Below are positions 1 through 5,859 of a DNA stretch of 8,678 nt, in pieces (position 1 is the stretch's first letter; the number at the start of each line of letters is the position of its first letter). The DNA comes from Pseudolabrys sp. (GTDB lineage: Bacteria > Pseudomonadota > Alphaproteobacteria > Rhizobiales > Xanthobacteraceae): the NCBI GenBank assembly GCA_019246455.1, contig JAFAQJ010000161.1, forward strand, positions 1 through 8,678, given 5' to 3'. Both the position numbers and the translations under genes were made by a program. The notes under the pieces were generated by a model. The model was not told the DNA's origin. It saw nothing but the letters and a program-made list of their open reading frames with translations, and did no database searches.

Positions 1-873
1 TGCGACGAAAATCGCGCCGAGCAGGAAATTCCAGCGCGCGATGTAGGCACTGGCGACGTTCTTGATGATGACGACCAGCGCGGCACCAACGATCGGCCCG
101 AGCAGCGTCGACGCGCCGCCCGAAATCACCATCAGCACGACCTCGGCCGATGCGGTCAGCGCCAGCGCCTGCGGGCTGATGAACTGGTTGTAGTAAACGA
201 ACAGGATACCGGCGATCGCCGTGAGCAGCCCGGAGAACAGGCAGGCGCAGAAGCGAATCAGCCAGACATTGAAGCCGAGCGCGTTCATGCGGCGCGGCTG
301 ATCACGCGTGCCGCGCAACGCCGCGCCGAACGGCGAGCGCACGAAGACGACCACCAGAGCGAGCGCGATCAGAAACAAGACGAACGTCGCATAGTAGAAG
401 CCGGTCGCCGAGGTCAGCAGCTGGCCGAACGGACGCCCATCGATATTGAGACCGTTGTCGCCGTTAGTGACGCTAATCCAGCGATAAGCTAACCCCCACA
501 GGATCTGCCCCAGCGCCAGCGTGATCATCAGAAAGCCGATGCCGGTCGCGCGCAGCGCCACGACCGCATAAACCGCCATCGCGCCGAGCGTCACGACGAT
601 AGCGACCACGATCGCCGCGGCATGGCCCCAGCCCGCGGCGAGCGTCACCGCGACCGCGTAGGAGGCGACGCCGAGCAACCCCGCTTGCCCGAGCGACACT
701 AGCCCGCCGAGCCCGAGCAGAATATCGACCGCGAGCGCGAAGATTGCATAAAACAGAATCTGGCTGCCGATATTGATATAGTAGGTGCCCGGCACCCAAT
801 AAGGCAGCGAGGCGAGCGCGAAGAGCGCTACCACGATGGCGACAGACCGCGCTGCTGCGCCCTTCCCCGTCAT
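1..873 (-). CDS. livM: LivM-type ABC transporter permease, partial (C-terminus beyond left edge)
   Basis: This is an inner-membrane permease of a branched-chain amino acid type (HAAT family) ABC importer, which would pair with the LivH-type permease just upstream. I translated 291 residues from the ATG at 873; the frame stays open to base 1, so the C-terminus is cut by the window. A short N-terminus is followed by a membrane segment (about 11-28), then YYINIGSQILFYAIFALAVD and the LivM hallmark LLGLGGLVSLGQAGLLGVASY (about 52-72). The cytoplasmic coupling loop RSPFGAALRGTRDQPRRMNALG (about 179-200) corresponds to the EAA-like loop that contacts the ATPase. A late segment, VVLMVISGGASTLLGPIVGAA (about 245-265), matches the family's conserved glycine-rich helix. 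The start overlaps the livH stop as ATGA, which suggests translational coupling. Family is confident; substrate is unknown. Confidence 0.93.
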   Translation of the reverse strand, partial: MTGKGAAARSVAIVVALFALASLPYWVPGTYYINIGSQILFYAIFALAVDILLGLGGLVSLGQAGLLGVASYAVAVTLAAGWGHAAAIVVAIVVTLGAMAVYAVVALRATGIGFLMITLALGQILWGLAYRWISVTNGDNGLNIDGRPFGQLLTSATGFYYATFVLFLIALALVVVFVRSPFGAALRGTRDQPRRMNALGFNVWLIRFCACLFSGLLTAIAGILFVYYNQFISPQALALTASAEVVLMVISGGASTLLGPIVGAALVVIIKNVASAYIARWNFLLGAIFVA

Positions 874-1733
874 GGCACGAATCGCCCGAACAGGCCCTGC
901 GGGCGCACCAGCAGCATCAGCACCATCGGTAGGAACAGCACGAAGTAGGACAATTCCGGCACCAGCGCCTGCCCGTAATTGTAGAGAAAGCCGATCACGA
1001 AGCTGCCGACGAAGGACCCGAGCAGGCTGCCGGAGCCGCCGAGAATGACGACGACCAAAGCGAGCGGCAGCATGTCGAAATCGAGGCCGGGATAGATCGA
1101 GAGGATCGGCGCGCCGATCACACCGGCAAATCCGGCGAGCGCAGCGCCGAGGCAATAGACCACCGTGAACAAGGTCGAGACGCGGATGCCGACGACGCGC
1201 GCCATCTCCGGATCGTCGACGCTGGCGCGGATCATGGCGCCGAGCCGCGTGCGCTCCAGCATCAGCCACAGGATCGCGGCGATGACGCAGGCGATCAAAA
1301 TCACGGCAAGGCGGTAAAGCGGAAAGAAGATACCGGCGACACGTACCGCGCCGGTAAACGGCTTGGGCGTCGACAGTGTGATCGGGTCGCCGGTCCACAC
1401 CATCAGGCAGAAGTCGGCGATCATGAAAGCGATGCCGAGGGTGACCAGCACCTGTGCCAGACTGTTGCCGGAGAGCCGCCGCAACAGCAGGCGCTCGATC
1501 ACGCCGCCGAAGACGGCAATCGCCAGCCCGCTCAGAATCGCGGCCAGCCAGAAATTAACTTGCAGGCGCAACAGCAGCGTCGAACTTAGGTAAGCGCCGA
1601 GCATGAACAGGGAGCCGTGCACCAGATTGGGGATGCGCATCAGGCCGAAGATCAGCGAGAAACCGGCCGACGACAGAACCAGCAGGCCGGCAAGCGCCAC
1701 ACTGTTCACCGCCAGGATCATCATTTGATTCAT
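870..1733 (-). CDS. livH: LivH-type ABC transporter permease
   Basis: This is an inner-membrane permease of the HAAT/branched-chain amino acid ABC class, 287 residues, close to the usual family length. About eight hydrophobic helices are visible. The N-terminal signature is SLIFGLMRIPNLVHGSLFML (about 26-45), and the coupling loop RTRLGAMIRASVDDPEMARV (about 161-180) precedes VGIRV. The glycine-rich helix LALVVVILGGSGSLLGSFVG (about 224-243) and the C-terminal LVRPQGLFG (about 275-283) are also typical. The chosen ATG at 1733 has a GGGGAAG Shine-Dalgarno-like stretch (1745-1751) with an 11-nt spacer, which is rather long; the next Met (codon 4) is not better placed. The stop overlaps the livM start as ATGA. 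The gene is separated from the binding-protein gene by 84 bp that carry a strong hairpin, so it is probably expressed at a lower level than that gene. Confidence 0.95.
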   Translation of the reverse strand: MNQMMILAVNSVALAGLLVLSSAGFSLIFGLMRIPNLVHGSLFMLGAYLSSTLLLRLQVNFWLAAILSGLAIAVFGGVIERLLLRRLSGNSLAQVLVTLGIAFMIADFCLMVWTGDPITLSTPKPFTGAVRVAGIFFPLYRLAVILIACVIAAILWLMLERTRLGAMIRASVDDPEMARVVGIRVSTLFTVVYCLGAALAGFAGVIGAPILSIYPGLDFDMLPLALVVVILGGSGSLLGSFVGSFVIGFLYNYGQALVPELSYFVLFLPMVLMLLVRPQGLFGRFVP

Positions 1734-1756
1734 GACGCGGCGTGCTTCCCCAAAAC

Positions 1757-1794
1757 GAAGGCCGGACCAGCGAGCCTAGGCGGGTCCGGCCTTC
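1757..1794 (-). terminator. Strong hairpin between binding-protein and permease genes (attenuator or mRNA stabiliser)
   Basis: GAAGGCCGGACC (1757-1768) and GGTCCGGCCTTC (1783-1794) form a perfect 12-bp inverted repeat with a 14-nt loop. On the minus strand it starts 23 nt after the binding-protein stop codon and is followed by CGTTTTGGGG, a four-T run that is too short for an efficient intrinsic terminator. This is a common arrangement in periplasmic-binding-protein operons. The hairpin protects or partly terminates the transcript so that the soluble binding protein exceeds the membrane permeases. The stem is seen directly; its effect is inferred. Confidence 0.7.
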
Positions 1795-1817
1795 TCGATC
1801 AACGAACGATCGCGGCG

Positions 1818-3065
1818 TTACGACTTCATCGGCGGGTAATCGCGCGAATACACGGGGTTCTTGAGAAATTCCTCGTGATTGTAGGTCCAGAACTGCGAGA
1901 CGTTCGGATAGACCTTCACGATCTTGTTGACCATCTTGCCGTCGACGCCCTTTTCGGCTCGGCGGATATAGTGGTTGACGATCACGTTGCCCTTTTCGTC
2001 GAACGAGATCGGGCCGCGGCATGTTTTGTCGAGCTTGACCTCCTTAACGGCCTTGATAAAGGCGTCGGAGTCCTCGATCTTGCCGCCGGTCGCCTTCAAT
2101 GCCGCTTCGAGGATCATGCCGTTGACGTAGAAGGCCGCCGAGTAGAGACCGATCGCGACGTCATTGCCGTAGAGCTTGCGGATCGCCGCGAGGAAGTTTT
2201 TGTTCTCCGGCGTGTCGATGTCGAGCGAGTATGGGATCGAGCTCATCATGCCGACCGCTTCCTCGCCAAAGCCGCGCATGATGGTGTCGTCCGCCATGGT
2301 CGAGCCGCCGATCAGCGGCTGCTTCACGCCGAGTTCGCGCAACTGCTTCATGAAGCGCAACGGATTGGCGCCGGTGAGCCCGCAAAAAATGACGTCGCAA
2401 TTCTCGATCTGCGAGATGAATGGCGTGTAGTCCGGCGTCGCCAGTGGCGACCACAGCTTCTTGACGATCTTGCCGCCGCCATCCTCGAAAGCGCGCTGGA
2501 AGCCGCCGACCTGCTCGTAGCCGAACGCGAAATCGTCGGCGAGGGTGATGGCGGTCTTGGCTTTGAGCTCGTTCGCCGCGTAATCGCCGGCCGGATAGCC
2601 GCACTGGCCTGCCGAGTTCGAGGTGCGCACGACATAGGGATTAGCCTTGCGCTGGGTAATATCCTCGGCGCCCGCATAGCCGAAGGTGGGCATCTTGTTC
2701 TGTGCAAGGTAATCGACGATAGCAAGATGCTCGAAAGCAGCGAACGGCCCCATGATCATCGAGACCTTCTCGCGTTCGACCAGCTCGACCGCCTTGGTCT
2801 TGGCGCCGGCCGGATTGCCGCCGGAGTCGGCGACCACCATCTCGATTTTGCGGCCGGCGAGCGTGTTGTCACGATCTCGCAGGAAGGTGGTGATGCCTTC
2901 CTCGCAGTGGATGCCACCAGCGGCCAGCGGACCAGTCTTAACGGTCAGAATGCCAATTTTGATCGGCGCGCTCTGCGCGATTGAGGGCATCGGAAAAGCC
3001 GCCACGCCCGCAAGCGCAGTCGTACCCGCCAGGACTTGACGACGATTGAAGCGACGACGAGCCAT
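1818..3065 (-). CDS. Tat-exported periplasmic ligand-binding protein of a LivK-type ABC importer
   Basis: This is a type I periplasmic binding protein (Peripla_BP_6/LivK class), 415 residues from the ATG at 3065. That start sits 6 nt behind GGGAGG (3072-3077). An in-frame ATG at 3071 would abut the Shine-Dalgarno and is less likely. The N-terminus ARRRFNRRQVLAG carries twin arginines (R8-R9), followed by a hydrophobic stretch and SIAQSA, so export by the Tat route is likely. The mature part begins PIKIGILTVKTGPLAAGG, then IEMVVADSGGNPAGA, MGPFAAFEHLA (about 105-115), PTFGYAGAEDITQ (about 126-138) and ADDFAFGYEQ (about 176-185), as in the family. The LIVBP residues that hold an amino acid's carboxylate and amino groups appear replaced (Ala-Ala where Ser-Ser is usual, Glu-Asp in the second motif). 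The ligand may therefore be an organic or aromatic acid. It is the first gene of the livHM operon. Confidence 0.92.
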   Translation of the reverse strand: MARRRFNRRQVLAGTTALAGVAAFPMPSIAQSAPIKIGILTVKTGPLAAGGIHCEEGITTFLRDRDNTLAGRKIEMVVADSGGNPAGAKTKAVELVEREKVSMIMGPFAAFEHLAIVDYLAQNKMPTFGYAGAEDITQRKANPYVVRTSNSAGQCGYPAGDYAANELKAKTAITLADDFAFGYEQVGGFQRAFEDGGGKIVKKLWSPLATPDYTPFISQIENCDVIFCGLTGANPLRFMKQLRELGVKQPLIGGSTMADDTIMRGFGEEAVGMMSSIPYSLDIDTPENKNFLAAIRKLYGNDVAIGLYSAAFYVNGMILEAALKATGGKIEDSDAFIKAVKEVKLDKTCRGPISFDEKGNVIVNHYIRRAEKGVDGKMVNKIVKVYPNVSQFWTYNHEEFLKNPVYSRDYPPMKS

Positions 3066-3071
3066 TTCCAT

Positions 3072-3077
3072 CCTCCC
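3072..3077 (-). promoter_or_regulatory. Ribosome binding site deciding the binding-protein start
   Basis: On the minus strand GGGAGG lies directly against the ATG at 3071 but 6 nt from the ATG at 3065. The normal spacing favours the start at 3065, which trims two residues from the longest open frame. Confidence 0.7.
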
Positions 3078-3115
3078 AATGAGATTCTTTGTTTGAATTG
3101 GTCTCTCGCCGGGGA

Positions 3116-3145
3116 ATTATCCGGCGCTTTCGCCGCGCAAATCAA
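3116..3145 (-). promoter_or_regulatory. Candidate sigma-70-type promoter for the binding-protein/livHM operon
   Basis: Read on the minus strand, TTGATT (3140-3145) and GATAAT (3116-3121) are separated by 18 nt. They match the -35 consensus at four of six positions and the -10 at five of six. The predicted transcript would start near 3108-3110 and have a leader of about 43-45 nt before the ATG at 3065. A 5-bp dyad, CGGCG-AAAG-CGCCG, fills most of the spacer and could be an operator or chance in GC-rich DNA. Position and spacing fit the gene; no experimental support is available. Confidence 0.45.
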
Positions 3146-3155
3146 TGGGGGTTGG

Positions 3156-3241
3156 CTGAGGAGCGCGCGCCACGGGCGCGTCTCGAACCAGGCCCGCTGG
3201 GGCCACCTCGTCCGCTATCGCGGCTCCTCGGGAGAAGGTGG
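3156..3241. repeat. Cluster of palindromic elements resembling a Bradyrhizobium-type dispersed repeat
   Basis: CTGAGGAGCGCGC and GCGCGTCTCGAACCA (3156-3190) form an imperfect inverted repeat around CCACGG. They are followed by GGCCC-GCTG-GGGCC (3191-3204, perfect 5-bp arms). Next comes a nested dyad: CCACCT (3203-3208) pairs with AGGTGG (3236-3241), and inside it CCGC-TATC-GCGG spans 3212-3223. The pattern GAGGAGCGC...GCGTCTCGAACCA resembles short extragenic repeats that I recall being scattered through Bradyrhizobium and Rhodopseudomonas intergenic regions. The inverted repeats are seen directly; the family assignment is from memory. It lies just upstream of the candidate livK-type promoter. 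Confidence 0.5.
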
Positions 3242-3527
3242 ATGAAGCCCGCCTTCCGCGCAGCGCCGCAATTTGTCCCCGGACTTAACAGCGCGCGAAA
3301 ATCGCCGCTTGCTCGCCGCTCACGCGAGCGTAGTGTTCATTTCAAGATCATCGATGTTCGGGTCACACCGGAGAGAGATGGTCGCCATGGCCAAGACGGC
3401 CGGAGCGCAGAGCGCGGGCAACCGTGGCTTACGCCTCGACAAGATCAGGCTCTGGCTCTCAGTAACTGAGTACTGGCGGCAGGCGGCCTCACGGCTTTCC
3501 GCGTCAGCAGTTGGATCCGAGAGCTTG
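3242..3527. other. Intergenic stretch without a convincing gene
   Basis: Together with the neighbouring repeat cluster and promoter, this makes up a gap of about 500 bp between the GFA-like gene and the binding-protein gene. Plus-strand frames here are open (for example 3378-3530, 50 codons, with GGAG 4 nt before an ATG), but none shows recognisable protein content. Small dyads are visible: CGCTC-ACGC-GAGCG (about 3317-3330) and the 13-bp palindrome CTCAGTAACTGAG (3458-3470). No tRNA, rRNA or transposase remnant could be recognised. Confidence 0.5.
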
Positions 3528-3564
3528 TAAGGGGCGCACGACGGTGCGCCCCTTATGGTTTTTT
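3528..3564. terminator. Intrinsic-terminator-like hairpin after the GFA-like gene
   Basis: TAAGGGGCGCAC (3528-3539) and GTGCGCCCCTTA (3544-3555) form a perfect 12-bp stem with a GACG tetraloop. It begins 17 nt past the stop codon of the minus-strand GFA-like gene, so it is well placed to end that operon. The T6 run (3559-3564, after TGG), however, lies on the plus-strand exit side. Minus-strand transcripts leave the hairpin into CAAGCTC, with no U-tract. The hairpin may act in both directions, weaker for the minus strand, or it may belong to an unseen plus-strand transcript. Confidence 0.75.
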
Positions 3565-3572
3565 GGAGCCGG

Positions 3573-3920
3573 CTACATGCTCCGTCCGTCGAATTTCATC
3601 ACCTTGAAGCTCTCAGGATCGACACCTTCGACGCAGCGCACATTGATCATCGCCATCTCGACGCCGCCCGGGCCCTTACCGGTGGCATAAGGTTGAATGC
3701 CGCAGGTCGAGCAAAACACGTGATCGATGACGTGCTTGTTGAATTTGTAGATGGTCGCACCCTTGTCCGAGACGATCTTGAACTTGACGCGCGGTACGGC
3801 GGCCAAAAGCGAGCCAAGCCGCGAGCAACGCGAGCAGTTGCACGAGATCACTTCCTTGATCTCGGTGTCGGCCTCAAACCTGACATTGCCGCACTGACAA
3901 CTGCCTGCGTAATGCGCCAT
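3573..3920 (-). CDS. GFA/CENP-V family zinc-binding protein
   Basis: This is a small protein of the glutathione-dependent formaldehyde-activating (GFA)/CENP-V fold, 115 residues, slightly shorter than many members. The cysteine pattern is typical: SCQC (C8, C10), CNCSRC (C27, C29, C32) and CSTC (C70, C73), expected to hold two zinc ions. C29 is the extra cysteine often found in the catalytic-type site. An open frame extends to 4007, but the ATG at 3920 is chosen because GGAGG (3927-3931) lies 6 nt upstream and the conserved domain starts there. It begins 13 nt after the Kelch stop codon, so it is the last gene of the same operon. Family members are named for adding glutathione to formaldehyde, a role that is disputed for many of them. 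Here it could act on an aldehyde or thiol adduct made by the pathway, but this is inference. Confidence 0.88.
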   Translation of the reverse strand: MAHYAGSCQCGNVRFEADTEIKEVISCNCSRCSRLGSLLAAVPRVKFKIVSDKGATIYKFNKHVIDHVFCSTCGIQPYATGKGPGGVEMAMINVRCVEGVDPESFKVMKFDGRSM

Positions 3921-3933
3921 CGCTGACCTCCGT

Positions 3934-4953
3934 CTATCCGAACGTAAAGGCGTCGTGATAGGCGCCCTGCACCTGGCCGCCAGGCACCGGTCCGCCGCCG
4001 GGTACATGCATCATGTTCCCGATCACCGCGCAGGTCGAGCCATGCAAGCCGTGGCGTGGAACCGCCATCGAAGTTCCGGCTTCCCAAGTGTCGGTCTTGG
4101 GATCGTAGATCTCGTTGGTGCCGAATACCTTGCCGGTCGCCTCGCCGCCGAACACCACGATCTTGCCGCCGATATAGGCGCAGGACGGGCCCGAGCGCGC
4201 GGTCGGCAGCGGCGCGCGGAACGACCATGAATCCGCCTTGGGATCGTAGACCGCGTTGAGCGAGGTGTTGAAGTCGTAGCTGTCCATGCGGCCGGCGATA
4301 GCGTGGATTTTGCCGTCGACCACGGCGACGCCCATGTGGTCGCGATGACCGACGAATGGCTGCGTTCCAGTCGAGCCGCGCATCGCGGCGCGATCGGAGT
4401 ATTTATCGGTCGCGGGATCGTAAACCTCATGCCATTCGACCGAGCGCACGTCGCGACCGCCGAGCAGATGGATCTTGCCGTCAAGCACGATCGCCGAGAT
4501 CGCGCCGCGCGGCCGCGACAAAGGCGCGATCGAGGTCCATTGATCGGTCGCGGTATCATAGACGAAGCATTTGGAATGCGGGCAGCGGTTCTGTTCGACG
4601 AAGCCGCCGAAGGTGTAGATTTTCGTGCCGATCGCGGCGCCGGCGACGTGATTGCAGCGGTGAGGAAACTCCGCCTTGAGCGACCAGCTCTTCGCCGTGG
4701 GGTCGTAGACCTGCGTGAAGTTGCCATCGACGCGGTGCTTGGCGTAGCCGGCGATCGAATAGATCTTGCCGCTGCTCTCGATGACGGCGTGCTCGCCGGT
4801 CGGGATCGGCATGCGGGGCATCTCGACCCATTTGCCAGGATTGACGGCCTTCGGCGCGACGCTCGTCATATAGCGCTGCTTCTCGACCGTCTTCGGAATG
4901 TCGGTGATGGTTTTGTCGTTGAGGCCGAGGAATGTCGGGAGGTCTTCTGCCAT
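3934..4953 (-). CDS. Kelch-repeat beta-propeller protein, apparently cytoplasmic
   Basis: The 339-residue protein consists of six Kelch-like blades. Blade cores are visible as GKIYSIAGY (62-70), TKIYTFGGF (110-118), GKIHLLGGRD (159-168), GKIHAIAGRM (214-223), GKIVVFGGEA (263-272) and the divergent NMMHVPGGGP (313-322). Most are followed by a VYDP...W strand (QVYDPTAKSW, FVYDTATDQW, EVYDPATDKY, AVYDPKADSW, EIYDPKTDTW). There is no signal peptide, unlike the periplasmic sialate mutarotase NanM, so that role is unlikely. Histidines recur just before the blade strands (H55, H102, H206, H304), and a HRCNH/CPHSKC cluster (98-102, 124-129) could bind metal. The ATG at 4953 has AAGGTG a few nt upstream. 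It is the fourth gene of the putative operon, 66 nt after the TIM-barrel gene. It may be an enzyme, such as an epimerase or lactonase-like propeller, or a scaffold; the function is unknown. Confidence 0.88.
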   Translation of the reverse strand: MAEDLPTFLGLNDKTITDIPKTVEKQRYMTSVAPKAVNPGKWVEMPRMPIPTGEHAVIESSGKIYSIAGYAKHRVDGNFTQVYDPTAKSWSLKAEFPHRCNHVAGAAIGTKIYTFGGFVEQNRCPHSKCFVYDTATDQWTSIAPLSRPRGAISAIVLDGKIHLLGGRDVRSVEWHEVYDPATDKYSDRAAMRGSTGTQPFVGHRDHMGVAVVDGKIHAIAGRMDSYDFNTSLNAVYDPKADSWSFRAPLPTARSGPSCAYIGGKIVVFGGEATGKVFGTNEIYDPKTDTWEAGTSMAVPRHGLHGSTCAVIGNMMHVPGGGPVPGGQVQGAYHDAFTFG

Positions 4954-4985
4954 GCGGCACCTTTTATTTGCGTACGATCCTTATC

Positions 4986-5019
4986 TGAAAACGGGTATCC
5001 ACTTTTCGGGGATCCTGCA
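4986..5019. repeat. Short extragenic repeat-like element between TIM-barrel and Kelch genes
   Basis: On the minus strand this stretch reads GGATCCCCGAAAAGTGGATA followed by CCCGTTTTCAG. It resembles half of a dispersed rhizobial element I recall with the form GATCCCGAAAAGTGG-AACCGG-TTTTC. It begins directly at the stop codon of the TIM-barrel gene and takes up about half of the 66-bp gap. The likeness is from memory and needs a genome-wide search. If correct it supports a Rhizobiales origin and may influence mRNA stability within the operon. Confidence 0.45.
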
Positions 5020-5859
5020 TCAGGCAACGTAAGAGGGAACTGAATCTTTCAGCAGTTTGCAGGTCGATTCGACGCCTTCTTTGGCGACGTCATAGGGTGA
5101 GCGCGCCCAGAACTCGGGGTTCGGCGCCTCGTAGCTCAGATAGCCGGTGTAGCCCTTCTCGGCGAGCAGCCCGAGCATTTCGCGCCATTTGACGATGCCT
5201 TTGCCGGGCGCGAGGCGATCGGTCGGACGGCGCACGCCAGTCACCGGATTGGGCGAGACGTCGGAATACTGGAAGCACCAGATCTTATCGGCTGGTACGC
5301 TCGCAAAGCCACGGCCGCCGGCACCGCTTCGGGTGAAGTGATAGGCGTCGATCAGATAGCCACAGTTTGGGTGGTTCGCGCCTTCAATCAGTTCGGTCAG
5401 GACTTTCAGCGAATTGAGTACTGGGTGTTGCGAATTGAACTCGATCGCGAGCTTCAACTTGTATTCTTTCGCGATGTCGCCGGCGCGGCGCAAGAACTTG
5501 ATCGATTCCGAGATCGGGCCTTCAACCTGGCCCGGCGCGCTCATCAGGGTGTGACAGCCGAGTGCTACCGCGTTCTCGCAAGACTCACGGAACACGCCGA
5601 ACAGCCGCTCACTCTCGGCGCCGGTCGCAAACAGCCAGCCATATTCGACGCCAAGCACGCCGACCGGGATAGCCGCTTTCTTGATGAGGTCGAGCACCTG
5701 CGCGTTGGTCATGCCGGCGTCGAAGCAACGCTTGAAGTCGATGCGGCGCAATTCGACGGCGTCGAAGCCGCCCTGCTTGGCCGCATCGAGCGCGGTGGCG
5801 AGCGGCGTGGTGTCGATCGTCCAAGTGTGGAGCGCGAGTCGTCCAAATTTCTTCGGCAT
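5020..5859 (-). CDS. Sugar phosphate isomerase/epimerase-like TIM-barrel protein
   Basis: This is a xylose-isomerase-like TIM barrel (AP endonuclease family 2 fold), 279 residues, the usual size for this family of metal-dependent isomerases, epimerases and dehydratases. Numbering from the ATG at 5859, candidate metal and catalytic residues sit at the ends of predicted strands: E140 (LAIEFNS), D171 and H174 (LIDAYHF), Q197 and D200 (CFQYSDV), and E244 (LSYEAP). This is a largely intact E-D-(H/Q)-E set. A glutamine stands where many members have histidine, a substitution common in some subfamilies. A GTG three bases upstream keeps the frame, but the ATG is preferred because it overlaps the LVIVD stop as TGATG with AAGG 6 nt upstream, which suggests coupled translation. 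It probably interconverts a ketose or keto acid brought in by the pathway; the substrate cannot be read from the sequence. Confidence 0.88.
   Translation of the reverse strand: MPKKFGRLALHTWTIDTTPLATALDAAKQGGFDAVELRRIDFKRCFDAGMTNAQVLDLIKKAAIPVGVLGVEYGWLFATGAESERLFGVFRESCENAVALGCHTLMSAPGQVEGPISESIKFLRRAGDIAKEYKLKLAIEFNSQHPVLNSLKVLTELIEGANHPNCGYLIDAYHFTRSGAGGRGFASVPADKIWCFQYSDVSPNPVTGVRRPTDRLAPGKGIVKWREMLGLLAEKGYTGYLSYEAPNPEFWARSPYDVAKEGVESTCKLLKDSVPSYVA

Noticed and set aside
1617..2984. Plus-strand open frame of 455 codons opposite the binding-protein gene
   Set aside because: It is antisense to a clear periplasmic binding protein and has an arginine- and histidine-rich composition typical of the complement of a high-GC gene; no domain is recognisable.
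3089..3469. Plus-strand open frame of 126 codons in the gene-free gap
   Set aside because: It runs straight through the palindromic repeat cluster and the minus-strand promoter region, and its proline/arginine-rich content looks like translated GC-rich repeat DNA.
3921..4007. N-terminal extension of the GFA-like protein to 4007
   Set aside because: It would overlap the Kelch gene by about 70 bp and lacks a ribosome binding site; GGAGG before the ATG at 3920 and the domain boundary favour the shorter protein.
3934..4953. Kelch protein as the sialic acid mutarotase NanM
   Set aside because: There is no signal peptide and no sialate genes (nanA, nanE, nanK) nearby; only the shared Kelch fold supports it.
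4954..4990. Possible internal promoter before the Kelch gene (TTTTCA, 17 nt, AATAAA)
   Set aside because: Both hexamers match consensus poorly and the -35 lies inside the repeat-like element; not strong enough to annotate.
4303..5043. Plus-strand open frame of 246 codons opposite the Kelch gene
   Set aside because: It is complementary to the Kelch repeats, and its repetitive aspartate/arginine-rich content mirrors them; no independent evidence of coding.
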